From assembly GCF_002277955.1 (NCBI RefSeq), contig NZ_CP018477.1, positions 3,493,206 through 3,557,205 of the forward strand: a stretch of DNA of 64,000 nucleotides, written 5' to 3'. Both the position numbers and the translations under genes were made by a program. This DNA comes from Thermogutta terrifontis. GTDB lineage: Bacteria > Planctomycetota > Planctomycetia > Pirellulales > Thermoguttaceae. Under the pieces are notes generated by a model, which was not told the DNA's origin, did no database searches, and saw nothing but the letters and a program-made list of their open reading frames with translations. Shown here one piece after another: positions 1-8,339 of the stretch. Positions within the stretch are counted from its first letter, which is position 1. Every line of letters begins with the position of its first letter.

Positions 1-1
1 G

Positions 2-694
2 AGTGGGAGTCCCGCACAGTTTCGACCGCAATGCGAGTATTTTGCCGGGCGGGGTATGGTGGCCATGGCCGCCGACTATCGAGTGGGCAGTCGTCATAAC
101 GTGAAGGTGGCGGATTGCGTGGCAGATGCCAAGTCGGCGATTCGGTGGGTTCGACAGCACGCCGCCGAGCTGGGCGTGGACCCGCAGAAGATTGTGGCTT
201 CGGGAGGCTCGGCAGGGGGACATTTGGCGGCATGTACGGTGATGGTGCCTGATCTGGAGGCTCCCGAGGAGGACCACACGATAAGCTCCCAGGCCAATGC
301 CGCGATCCTGTTTAATCCGGTGCTCATTCTCAGTCGGGAGGGGTTGAAGGACCATGTGCCGCGGCAGGATTGGGAGGAACGGTTGCGAGAAAGGCTTGGA
401 ACTGAGCCGAAAGCTGTTTCTCCTTACCACCACATCCGGGCGGGGTTACCTCCGATGATCATTTTCCACGGGACGGCCGACAATACCGTACCGTTTGAAA
501 CCATCCGGCTGTTCGCGGAGGCGATGAAAAAGGCCGGTAATCGGTGCGAGCTGGTGCCGTTCGAAGGGGCTGCCCATGGATTCTTCAACTTTGGACGTGG
601 TGACAACTTGGCCTATCAGAAAACGCTGGAACTGGCAGATGAATTTCTGGTTGAGATTGGTTTTCTGGCTCCCAAGGGAGAGTCTCAACCGTAG
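2..694 (+). CDS. alpha/beta hydrolase (esterase/lipase-like), 5' end cut by window
   Basis: The frame is open to the left edge, so the start lies outside the window; about 230 residues are visible. It is an alpha/beta-hydrolase of the acetyl-esterase/BD-FAE type. Seen: the nucleophile elbow GGSAGGH near residue 65 (catalytic Ser), an Asp in the ADNTVPF segment, and a His in AHGFFNFG near the C terminus, forming a complete Ser-Asp-His triad. The oxyanion HGG motif would lie upstream of the window. Such enzymes in planctomycetes often remove acyl groups from polysaccharides; the substrate here is not identifiable. The next gene begins about 70 bases downstream on the same strand, so co-transcription is possible. 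Confidence 0.85.
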   Translation, partial: SGSPAQFRPQCEYFAGRGMVAMAADYRVGSRHNVKVADCVADAKSAIRWVRQHAAELGVDPQKIVASGGSAGGHLAACTVMVPDLEAPEEDHTISSQANAAILFNPVLILSREGLKDHVPRQDWEERLRERLGTEPKAVSPYHHIRAGLPPMIIFHGTADNTVPFETIRLFAEAMKKAGNRCELVPFEGAAHGFFNFGRGDNLAYQKTLELADEFLVEIGFLAPKGESQP

Positions 695-766
695 TTCGCA
701 GTCTTGGTGAAGGGCTTCAGTCAGATCGGGGGTCTGGCTGGAAAGTGCAGGCAGGGGAGGAAAGAC

Positions 767-2170
767 GTGAAATATTCGGCGATCAGCATCCTTGCGGTAG
801 TTGTTGGGACGAGCGTGCTGGCTGCGGAATCGCCGTGCGGACCGTCGGCCTGTCCAACATGTGAGAATCTGGTGGTTAACTCCGGTTTTGCCGGATGGAG
901 TGAGAAAGGACCGCCACACTGGGAAATTTGGGAGCCCAGCCTGCCGGGCACGGCGTGCCGATTCCGCCCGGATAGCGATGGCGTACTGGTCGATGCTCCA
1001 GAGCGGCCGTTTGCAGTGGGCGGCTTGAAACAAGTGATCTCCGGAATCGAAGCCGGTCAGTATTACGCGGTGGAGGCCACCGGCCAGATTCGTCGGTCTC
1101 AAGCACCTTGGCAAATGATTCTGGTGAGGGTGACGTTCACAAAGAAAGGGCAGCCCACCCATCCGGCAGGTTGGCTGGTCGCGGGACCTTTTTTAACACC
1201 GTCGGGAACCACACCCGGGAGTTGGCGTTTTCGGTTTGCGGATGTGTTGCAGGCGGACGAAGGGGCGGACGGAGCCATCATTTCCCTGGATGTCAAATGG
1301 CCACAGGGAGCCGAGGTGCTCTGGCAAAGCGTCACCATGCGACCTGCCGCCCCGCCTCCTCCTCGCAAAGTGAAGGTGGGCACAGTCTATCTCCGTCCCC
1401 GCAACAGCACGCCGGAGAAGAACCTGGATCTATTCTGTGCCCAGCTCGATGAAGCGGGAAAGCTGGGACTGGATATCGTGTGTCTGGGGGAAGCAATCAC
1501 GCTGGTGGGCACGAATAAGTCGGCTGCTGATGTGCTCGAGCCGATTCCGGGGCCGTCCACTCAACGCCTGGGGGAGGCTGCTCGGCGGAACCATCTCTGG
1601 GTCGTGGCGGGGTTATGCGAGATTGATGGCCAAACACCGTACAATACGGCCGTCCTCATAAACAGGGATGGACAGGTTGTTGGCAAATACCGCAAGGTCC
1701 ATTTGCCGCGCGAGGAATGGACCAAGGGTTTTACGCCGGGGATGGACTATCCGGTCTTTGACACGGAGTTGGGAAGGATTGCCATTCAAATCTGTTATGA
1801 TTGGTTCTTCCCCGAAGTGGCCACGATCTGGCGCTTGAAGGGGGCGGAAATCGTCTTCGCACCGACTTGGGGTACAACTTTTCCAGACCAGGATGGTCGT
1901 GCGGAAGGAGAAACCGTGTTTCGTGTTCGGGCACGGGACGCGGGTATCTATCTGGTGCCGTCGGTTTACGACGGTAACAGTATGATCATCGACCCCATGG
2001 GACGGATCCTTGCCTCCAATGCCGGAAAGGAAGGTTTGGTCTGGGCAGAAATTGATCTGAACAAACGGGAGAGGCTGCCCTGGGTGGGATGGTGGCGGAG
2101 TATTGGGCCACGTCACCGCGTCATCCCCAGCTATGGTCCGTTGCTGGACGTTGGGGAAGTGCCACCGTGA
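767..2170 (+). CDS. secreted carbon-nitrogen hydrolase (nitrilase superfamily) with N-terminal extra domain
   Basis: About 467 residues. I chose the GTG at 767 because a GGGGAGG ribosome site lies 6 bases upstream and a signal peptide (VKYSAISILAVVVGTSVLA) follows directly; an in-frame start at 704 would bury it. Residues ~25-205 are a beta-rich, carbohydrate-binding-like domain; residues ~205-460 are a CN-hydrolase domain. The catalytic triad is visible: Glu in LGEAIT (~238), Lys in YRKVHLP (~309) and Cys in IQICYDWFFPE (~343). The family hydrolyses non-peptide C-N bonds of amides or nitriles. The signal peptide implies action outside the cytoplasm, unusual for the family. Substrate unknown. 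Two cysteines close to the mature N terminus could form a disulfide. Confidence 0.85.
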   Translation: MKYSAISILAVVVGTSVLAAESPCGPSACPTCENLVVNSGFAGWSEKGPPHWEIWEPSLPGTACRFRPDSDGVLVDAPERPFAVGGLKQVISGIEAGQYYAVEATGQIRRSQAPWQMILVRVTFTKKGQPTHPAGWLVAGPFLTPSGTTPGSWRFRFADVLQADEGADGAIISLDVKWPQGAEVLWQSVTMRPAAPPPPRKVKVGTVYLRPRNSTPEKNLDLFCAQLDEAGKLGLDIVCLGEAITLVGTNKSAADVLEPIPGPSTQRLGEAARRNHLWVVAGLCEIDGQTPYNTAVLINRDGQVVGKYRKVHLPREEWTKGFTPGMDYPVFDTELGRIAIQICYDWFFPEVATIWRLKGAEIVFAPTWGTTFPDQDGRAEGETVFRVRARDAGIYLVPSVYDGNSMIIDPMGRILASNAGKEGLVWAEIDLNKRERLPWVGWWRSIGPRHRVIPSYGPLLDVGEVPP

Positions 2171-2282
2171 AGCGGATGTAGTCCGTCTCATCGCCGTCCT
2201 CTCTATAATGAAGGCTGACCGGGTCACGGTCCGCGGCGATTGATAGGTTTTCTTATTGGCTTGCAATTCCAGGTGGAGCGCT

Positions 2283-4025
2283 ATGATCCGATTTTCCAAA
2301 ATGGGTGCGAGGGAAGCCTTGCTATTCTGGGGCCTTCTTATCTTCTTTCTCTTTGGCGTCCCGGCAGGTCGCACAGTTCAGGGTGGCGGGTCCAATGATG
2401 CGGGATTCGTGGCGGCGCTGCACTCCATCACCCGGGATGAATTGCTCAATCATGAGGCAATTCTGGCCAGTGATGAGCTTGAGGGGCGGGAGGCCGGAAC
2501 GCCGGGCAATGCGATGGCCGCCCAATACATCGTCTCGACGCTGGAGCATTGCGGCTTGCGACCTGCCGGTACCAACGGCTTCTATCAACCATTTGGCGAG
2601 GGGTTTCATAACGTCATCGGGGAGATTGTCGGGAGCGACCCTTCTCGACGAAACGAGTACATCATTCTGGGGGCGCACTATGACCACGTGGGATACGGAA
2701 CCCGGCGAAATGTGCGGGATCAGCCAGGACAGGTTCATAACGGTGCTGATGATAATGCAAGTGGGACGTCCGCTCTCCTGGAAATTGCTCAGGCGTACAC
2801 GCTGCTTCCCCAATCTCCGCGACGTACGCTCTTGTTTGTGTTTTTCGATGCAGAGGAGAAAGGCCTACTGGGGTCCAAACACTGGGTCGCCCATCCCACC
2901 CGGCCCATCGAGCAGCTCAAATTGATGATAAACATGGATATGATCGGGCGTCTGCGGATGGATCGTGTGGAAATGTACGGGTGGCGGAGCGCGCCGGGCT
3001 TGCGTCTGGTCGTGAGTCGTGCCAACCGGTCGTATGGCTTCGATGTTGAATTCTCCTGGATGAATCGCTCGGATTCCGATCATGCGCCCTTTTTCTGGCG
3101 TTCGATTCCCGTCCTGCTTTTGCATACCGGGCTTCACGAGGATTATCACAAGGCGACCGATGATGTGGACAAGCTCAATTTAGAGGGCATGGAGCAAATT
3201 ACTCGGTGGGTATTCCAGATGAGCTATGAACTGGCGAATGCGGACGATCTACCGGCTTTTCGCTCCGGGGTTACGGAAGAGTCCGAAACGAGACGCCGCG
3301 AAATTTTGGAAGCTCCGCCCAACTGGCGGAATCGGGTAGGCGTTTCTGTGGAACGCTATCCCCTGCCGGGAAACGACACCAGACCAGCGGTGCTGCGGGT
3401 GTCGAAGGTTCTCTTCAACAGCCCGGCGGCCAAGGCCGGAATTGAACCGGGAGATTGGATTCTGGCGGTTAATGATCGACCGATCACAGAGGTGGAGGAT
3501 TTTCTCTCTGCCACCCTGTTGACTTCCGACCAGGAGATTCGCTTGACGCTGCGATCGAATAATGGGGAGGCCCCGCCCGTTGAGAAAACAGTGGTCCTCG
3601 ATGGACCACCAATTAAACTGGGGGTCCAGTGGATGAAAGACGAGGCGGTGCCTAACGCGGTGATGATCACTCATGTCCTCAAAGGTGCCCCTGCCGATGG
3701 GGCGGGCTTGGAGCCGGGCGATTATATTTACAGTGTCAACGGACAGCCTGTTGACCCGGATCGATTTGAAGAAATGATTCAGCAAACCGCCCTTCCGGTC
3801 ACGCTGGAAGTCGATCATCGGGGAAGAATTCGGGTCATTGAAGTGCCGCCCGCGGGCACGAAGACGACTTCTTTGATGCCGGGTTTGGATGGCACGCTGG
3901 GGCTTCGGAGGGCAGAATCAGCAGGAAGTCATTCGTTTTCGAATTGGCGCGTGGGCCGATTTGCGACTCCTCATCCCGCCGGGAAGAATGGTTTCGTTCT
4001 TGATGCCGCGTATTGTGCCAGTTGA
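2283..4025 (+). CDS. secreted M28-family zinc aminopeptidase with two PDZ domains
   Basis: About 580 residues. Start at 2283 is preferred over 2256 because GGTGGAG lies just upstream and the protein then begins with a classic signal/anchor segment (residues ~12-35). The M28 dinuclear zinc site is complete: His in GAHYDHVG (~130), Asp in GADDNASG, the Glu pair in DAEEKG, Asp in NMDMIGR and His in HEDYHKATDD. Two PDZ domains follow (about 350-435 and 440-520), each with the AGIEPGD or GLEPGD turn. The family removes N-terminal residues or processes peptides; PDZ domains probably guide substrates or assembly. The last ~50 residues are low-similarity and may be disordered. Confidence 0.9.
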   Translation: MIRFSKMGAREALLFWGLLIFFLFGVPAGRTVQGGGSNDAGFVAALHSITRDELLNHEAILASDELEGREAGTPGNAMAAQYIVSTLEHCGLRPAGTNGFYQPFGEGFHNVIGEIVGSDPSRRNEYIILGAHYDHVGYGTRRNVRDQPGQVHNGADDNASGTSALLEIAQAYTLLPQSPRRTLLFVFFDAEEKGLLGSKHWVAHPTRPIEQLKLMINMDMIGRLRMDRVEMYGWRSAPGLRLVVSRANRSYGFDVEFSWMNRSDSDHAPFFWRSIPVLLLHTGLHEDYHKATDDVDKLNLEGMEQITRWVFQMSYELANADDLPAFRSGVTEESETRRREILEAPPNWRNRVGVSVERYPLPGNDTRPAVLRVSKVLFNSPAAKAGIEPGDWILAVNDRPITEVEDFLSATLLTSDQEIRLTLRSNNGEAPPVEKTVVLDGPPIKLGVQWMKDEAVPNAVMITHVLKGAPADGAGLEPGDYIYSVNGQPVDPDRFEEMIQQTALPVTLEVDHRGRIRVIEVPPAGTKTTSLMPGLDGTLGLRRAESAGSHSFSNWRVGRFATPHPAGKNGFVLDAAYCAS

Positions 4026-4481
4026 GTTTGCGTCACCGCTGGTTTCACGGGCTGGGTGACGGCGAGGCTTGGTGATGGTGACGTCACTGGTTTAATCACT
4101 ACAAGCGATTCATTCTGACTCCACGGCACCAAGTCGAGAACGGCCATCAGATATCCCATCAGTGCGGAGTCCGCAAAACCCGGCAGTTTGCGTTTTCCCT
4201 TGCGTGTACGTTACGACTTGTACAGCTCTCACCGCTACCCTGTCCATGCCAGATTGCATTCTTACAGAGTTGTTTAAGGTCAGCAAAGCCACGCGCCGAG
4301 AGCTGAAGTACCGCGGAGTGTTTACATCACCGGAAAAATGATGGGGTAGCATCATTCTTGCCGAGATCGGACACTGGGTAATAAGGATGCCAGCGTCCGT
4401 GGGCGGGTAGAGGGTGTCAAAGTGCGGCGAGCATCATCGTTGGGGCGATCGATGATTCTGTAAACGTTTGGATGAAGTCCC
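4026..4481. other. intergenic region, no convincing gene
   Basis: 456 bases without a supportable gene: open frames here lack ribosome sites and have atypical composition. One perfect inverted repeat is visible, AATGATG-GGGTAG-CATCATT at 4337-4356, about 125 bases before the next gene. It has no T-run, so it is more like an operator than a terminator, but no regulator can be named. Confidence 0.5.
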
Positions 4482-6134
4482 ATGGTGCGGCACCCGCTCT
4501 CCTCCAACTTGCCTGATCCAGACCAGTGGCCGGAAGGGGTGCCTTCACAGAACTCTCCGCAGGCAACCTCGCAGGGAGAGTTGTGGTTTCCCACCTTCGC
4601 GGACTTGTTCCCGAAAAGAAATCCATCCTGGGGCGTGGTAGCCACTGCGGCCGGAATCACGGGGCTTGTTGTAGCCGCCTACCGGGGATTGGGAAGTCCC
4701 CAGCCGCTTTGGATTTCGCAGCCCTTACCCGCGTTTGGACTGGAAGGGCCGGGGAATCTCGCCAGTTGTGTTTCCACGCTTGTTCTCACCTGGACCGCGC
4801 TAGCCAGTTTGTTCATCTGGTGGATCCTTCACGCTTGTGAATCCCACCGCGGCAATAGTTGGCTGCTGGCCGCCGTGTGGTGGTTCTATCTCGGACTGGA
4901 CGAATCGGCAGGCCTTCATCTGAGTATTGGACCTATTCTCCATGAAGTGTTCAACGTGAATAACCCGACCAGTCCCTGGTGGTGGGTTGTTCCTTACTTT
5001 TTCGTCTTCTGTGCCCTGCTGACCCGTTTGACGATGGATTTGCGATACTCCGGGTGGGCCAGTTTCTGGATGACGCTTGCGGTGGCCCTGTACGGATGCT
5101 CGGCGCTCATCCAGACCGGTCTCATTTCCGATCAGGCCCTCCCCTTCGAGAAAGTGATGGCTGAAGAACTTGGGGAATTGCTGGGGCACTGGTGTCTCCT
5201 GCTGGCCGTGCTGAGCTTCGGCCGGGACGCTTTGTGCCGCATTTTTGCTGAATACAGTGACGTCGGTCAGATCAGTGAGTCCAATGGCGAAGCTCTCCGT
5301 GAGGAAACGCCGAATGTCGCCGTGACTGTTGCCCCCGGGCATCGGAGCCAGCCGGAGGACGACCGCGGTGCCCCGTCGGACTATCTCATCATCCACCCGC
5401 CGCATGGTCAGGGGCCACCTGTGGCAGTGCCCCGAGAGGTGAAACGAGTGACACGGAGGAGAACTCGGGCAACGAGCTCCAGTACCCGCCGTCGATCAGA
5501 CCTTGATCTTCCACGGTCGGTGGCCGGACCGCTTTCCCTATCCTCACAGGACGGCCGTTCCTCGCCCGCCCAAGTTTCCCCTTCGATGCCCGCCCAGCAC
5601 CATTTTGGGGATCGTTCAGACGTCCGTCCGGCGGACACAGGTCCTTCTTCTGGTACACCGCCAAGTTCAACCAATGGCCCTGTGAACGCCTTCCTCGCTG
5701 GGATGGCTTATGCGGAGGCGCGACAAGCAGCACTGAGGGCCCCCGCAACAATCGGGCCAGCTCAGCCGGACACGACGGCTACGGTGGAACAAAAACGTCC
5801 CGGCCAGATGGATGTCCAGGCAACTTCGCGTGAACTATCTTCAGCGTCTGGATCATCTGCGGGCGGTGTTCAGTCCGTTTCGCTGCCGAGGAGGGAGCCA
5901 GTGGTTCAACAAACATACGCGCAGCCGGTTGGTGCAACGTGGTCAGCCAGTAGTGGGTTAGGCACAGGGACGTCCTCAACGAGTAAGGAGGTGATGAGGC
6001 AATCGGGCTCGCGAGAACCTCCCGGCACGCCAAATTCGATGCCCCAACTGCCAGCCCGACGGTTGACGAAGGAAGAGAAGAAGCGACTTAAGCAACTTTA
6101 CAAGCAAAAGATGGCTCAACTTGAAGGGAATTAG
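4482..6134 (+). CDS. polytopic membrane protein with long disordered C-terminal tail
   Basis: 550 residues; I do not recognise the family. The N-terminal ~45 residues are polar. Residues ~48-250 hold about six hydrophobic segments (for example around WGVVATAAGITGLVVAAY, WTALASLFIWWILHA, WWWVVPYFFVFCALL, and LLGHWCLLLAVLSFG). Residues ~265-525 are Ser/Pro/Thr/Gln-rich and predicted disordered, and the last ~25 residues are a Lys-rich basic helix. The long cytoplasmic or external tail suggests a scaffold or interaction role, but this is inference. No strong ribosome site precedes the ATG, so the start is tentative. The next gene begins ~175 bases downstream behind its own likely promoter. Confidence 0.7.
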   Translation: MVRHPLSSNLPDPDQWPEGVPSQNSPQATSQGELWFPTFADLFPKRNPSWGVVATAAGITGLVVAAYRGLGSPQPLWISQPLPAFGLEGPGNLASCVSTLVLTWTALASLFIWWILHACESHRGNSWLLAAVWWFYLGLDESAGLHLSIGPILHEVFNVNNPTSPWWWVVPYFFVFCALLTRLTMDLRYSGWASFWMTLAVALYGCSALIQTGLISDQALPFEKVMAEELGELLGHWCLLLAVLSFGRDALCRIFAEYSDVGQISESNGEALREETPNVAVTVAPGHRSQPEDDRGAPSDYLIIHPPHGQGPPVAVPREVKRVTRRRTRATSSSTRRRSDLDLPRSVAGPLSLSSQDGRSSPAQVSPSMPAQHHFGDRSDVRPADTGPSSGTPPSSTNGPVNAFLAGMAYAEARQAALRAPATIGPAQPDTTATVEQKRPGQMDVQATSRELSSASGSSAGGVQSVSLPRREPVVQQTYAQPVGATWSASSGLGTGTSSTSKEVMRQSGSREPPGTPNSMPQLPARRLTKEEKKRLKQLYKQKMAQLEGN

Positions 6135-6200
6135 ATTTCCCGGATTGTGCAACTGTATTGCTTCTCTTCTTTTGCGTGTTTTGCCCGGATAGTTTTTGGC

Positions 6201-6229
6201 TTGTGGATTTTCCAAAAAAGGGCTAGAAT
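6201..6229 (+). promoter_or_regulatory. probable sigma-70-type promoter for the glycosyltransferase gene
   Basis: TTGTGG (6201-6206), a 17-base spacer, then TAGAAT (6224-6229; five of six match the -10 consensus). It lies inside the longest possible open frame but upstream of the preferred start at 6309, which supports that shorter start. Confidence 0.4.
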
Positions 6230-6308
6230 TGCCTCCGATGTTGACTTCTTGAAAACCGGTGTTCTGCCATCGCTGAGCGCGATTTTCCCCGATGCCACGG
6301 AGGGTGGA

Positions 6309-8120
6309 GTGTTGAGGAGTTCTTACACCTATTTTGGATTGGCTCTTCTTGTGGCGGCCAGTGTTTTCTTCGTGAATCTGGGGCAAGCCCGATTGTGGGA
6401 TCGGGACGAGCCTCGTAATGCCGGCTGTGCGCGGGAAATGCTGGAAAGGCACGATTGGGTGGTCCCGGTTTTCAACGGAGAATTACGGGACCACAAGCCA
6501 GTACTCCTTTACTGGTTCATGATGCTGGCGTACAGCGTTTTCGGCGTCAACGAGTTCGCCGCCCGGTTTTTTTCCGCATTTTTTGGATTGGGGACCATCG
6601 CGATCACTTACGATCTCGGACGGCGTGCGTTTCGACCGGAGGTTGGGTTTTGGGCCGCCTTCATGCTGGCTACGTGCATGATGTTTCCGGTAGCGGCCCG
6701 CGCCGCCACTCCCGACTCGGTGCTCATTTTCTTTTCCACGGCAGCTCTGTGGCTCTACATTCGGGCATCCGTGTTACCACCGGCGACCACGGACGCTGGC
6801 CGACCGGCGACCGCGCTGGTGATGGCCAGCTATGCGGCAATGGGGTTGGCGGTGCTTGCCAAGGGGCCTATTGGGTTTCTGCTTCCGGCGGGAATCATCG
6901 GCCTGTATCACATGGTTGAAGATCCCCTGCGACCCGGAGATGGGCTTCCTCGTATTGCGCGGTGGCTGGCTGGGATTCGGGAGTTCTTGCATCCCGCGCG
7001 AATTCTCGCTGCAGTACGGAGAATGGGCCTTTTTCCAGGGCTTGTCGTGACCCTCGCGGTGGCCATGCCGTGGTACGTGTGGGTTGGAATACGAACTAAT
7101 GGAGAATGGTTGAGGGGATTTTTCCTGACGCATAACGTCGGCCGGTTCCTCCATCCCATGGAGGACCATTCCGGGCCGATTTTCTATTATCTTCTTGTGC
7201 TATTTGCCTGCTTTTTCCCGTGGGCACTCTTTTTGATTTCAGCTTTGACGCAGGCGATCAAGATCGTCCGAAGGGCAGAACAGGGGGCAAGGGTTTTGAC
7301 GTTCCTTTTGATTTGGGGAGGGGTGTATATCGGCTTTTTCTCTTTGGCAGGGACCAAACTTCCCAATTACATCACGCCTGCTCTCCCGGCTTTCGCGCTG
7401 GTTACTGCCTGGTGGCTGGATTCGTGGTCGAGACAGCCACAGAGCAACCACTGGTCGCCTTATGTTGTGGCGTGGATCCTTATTGCCTGCGGGCTCGTTG
7501 TTTCGGGGGCAATCCCCGTGGCGGCGCACATTTTCCTCCCCGGTGAAGAGATTTTGGGGATCCTGGGGCTGATATGGGTGGCAGGAGGGGTTGCCTGCTT
7601 GCTGGCGCTGCGTCGTCGTCACAGGATGGGCTTCGCGGTGGCACTCGCCACGGCCGCATGGGTGTTTGTCGTGGGAGTTTTCGGGGTTGCGGCCGTACGC
7701 GTCTCCCGCCATCAGCAGTTTGATTACCTCGCGCGGATTCTTCGGGAACTTCAAACATCTTCCCAAGATCCCCTTACGGTGGCCGCTTACGATTCGCTTG
7801 AGCCGAGCTGGGTGTTTTACCTGGGACGTCCTATCCAGTTCCTACCCGCTTCACAGGGACCGGAGGTGATCAACGAGATGGCCAGACGCGGAGATTTCTG
7901 TCTGCTTTTGACCCGCAAACGTTATGAACAGCTTCGTGAAAAATTAGGCTCGGATCTCACCCCAATTGCCGGGATTCCCTATTTTCTCAAAAAGCGAGAG
8001 GAGGTTCTCCTGTTGGGGACGCGCAAGCTCCTGGCCAAACTGAACCGGCCCGGCTCAGGGGCGGCATCCGACTTTACGGTGGAGGCAGCCCGTTCTGGGG
8101 CAACGGAGTACCGTCGCTGA
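6309..8120 (+). CDS. PMT/ArnT-type integral membrane glycosyltransferase
   Basis: About 603 residues with roughly ten to twelve hydrophobic helices. The frame could start at 6147, but the GTG at 6309 follows a GGAGGGTGG stretch and a candidate promoter, and the first helix begins right after it. The diagnostic acidic motif WDRDEPRNA sits in the first external loop (~30-38), as in ArnT and protein-O-mannosyltransferase (GT-C fold) enzymes that use a polyprenyl-phosphate sugar donor. The HDWVVP and HKPVLLYW segments are also typical. The enzyme would transfer a sugar to a lipid or protein at the outer face of the inner membrane. The acceptor is unknown; lipid A modification is one option. Confidence 0.88.
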   Translation: MLRSSYTYFGLALLVAASVFFVNLGQARLWDRDEPRNAGCAREMLERHDWVVPVFNGELRDHKPVLLYWFMMLAYSVFGVNEFAARFFSAFFGLGTIAITYDLGRRAFRPEVGFWAAFMLATCMMFPVAARAATPDSVLIFFSTAALWLYIRASVLPPATTDAGRPATALVMASYAAMGLAVLAKGPIGFLLPAGIIGLYHMVEDPLRPGDGLPRIARWLAGIREFLHPARILAAVRRMGLFPGLVVTLAVAMPWYVWVGIRTNGEWLRGFFLTHNVGRFLHPMEDHSGPIFYYLLVLFACFFPWALFLISALTQAIKIVRRAEQGARVLTFLLIWGGVYIGFFSLAGTKLPNYITPALPAFALVTAWWLDSWSRQPQSNHWSPYVVAWILIACGLVVSGAIPVAAHIFLPGEEILGILGLIWVAGGVACLLALRRRHRMGFAVALATAAWVFVVGVFGVAAVRVSRHQQFDYLARILRELQTSSQDPLTVAAYDSLEPSWVFYLGRPIQFLPASQGPEVINEMARRGDFCLLLTRKRYEQLREKLGSDLTPIAGIPYFLKKREEVLLLGTRKLLAKLNRPGSGAASDFTVEAARSGATEYRR

Positions 8121-8199
8121 TCGAATGCTTCCTTCTGGGGACCGTCGCCCGCTAAGAATATACGCCGGCGCCTGGCGACTCGATCAAGAGTGCTGTTCT

Positions 8200-8228
8200 T
8201 TGATCAAAGCTTGTCGATTGGGTAAACT
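8200..8228 (+). promoter_or_regulatory. possible promoter for the giant-protein locus
   Basis: TTGATC (8200-8205), 17-base spacer, TAAACT (8223-8228), about 110 bases before the first giant gene. Four of six bases match at each box, so this is plausible but weak. Confidence 0.33.
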
Positions 8229-8339
8229 AGAAAAGTAGCCAGCTATTCTCATGGTTACGAGATGTGATTGTCCACCCTCATCATGATTTCCGACTGCCAG
8301 GTGAATTGACTAGACCAAGGTGAGGAAGGGCCAGCCGTT

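Noticed and set aside
4110-4660. Minus-strand frames in the gap before 4482 and into the membrane-protein gene
   Set aside because: They overlap the coding start of a better supported gene and show no domain.
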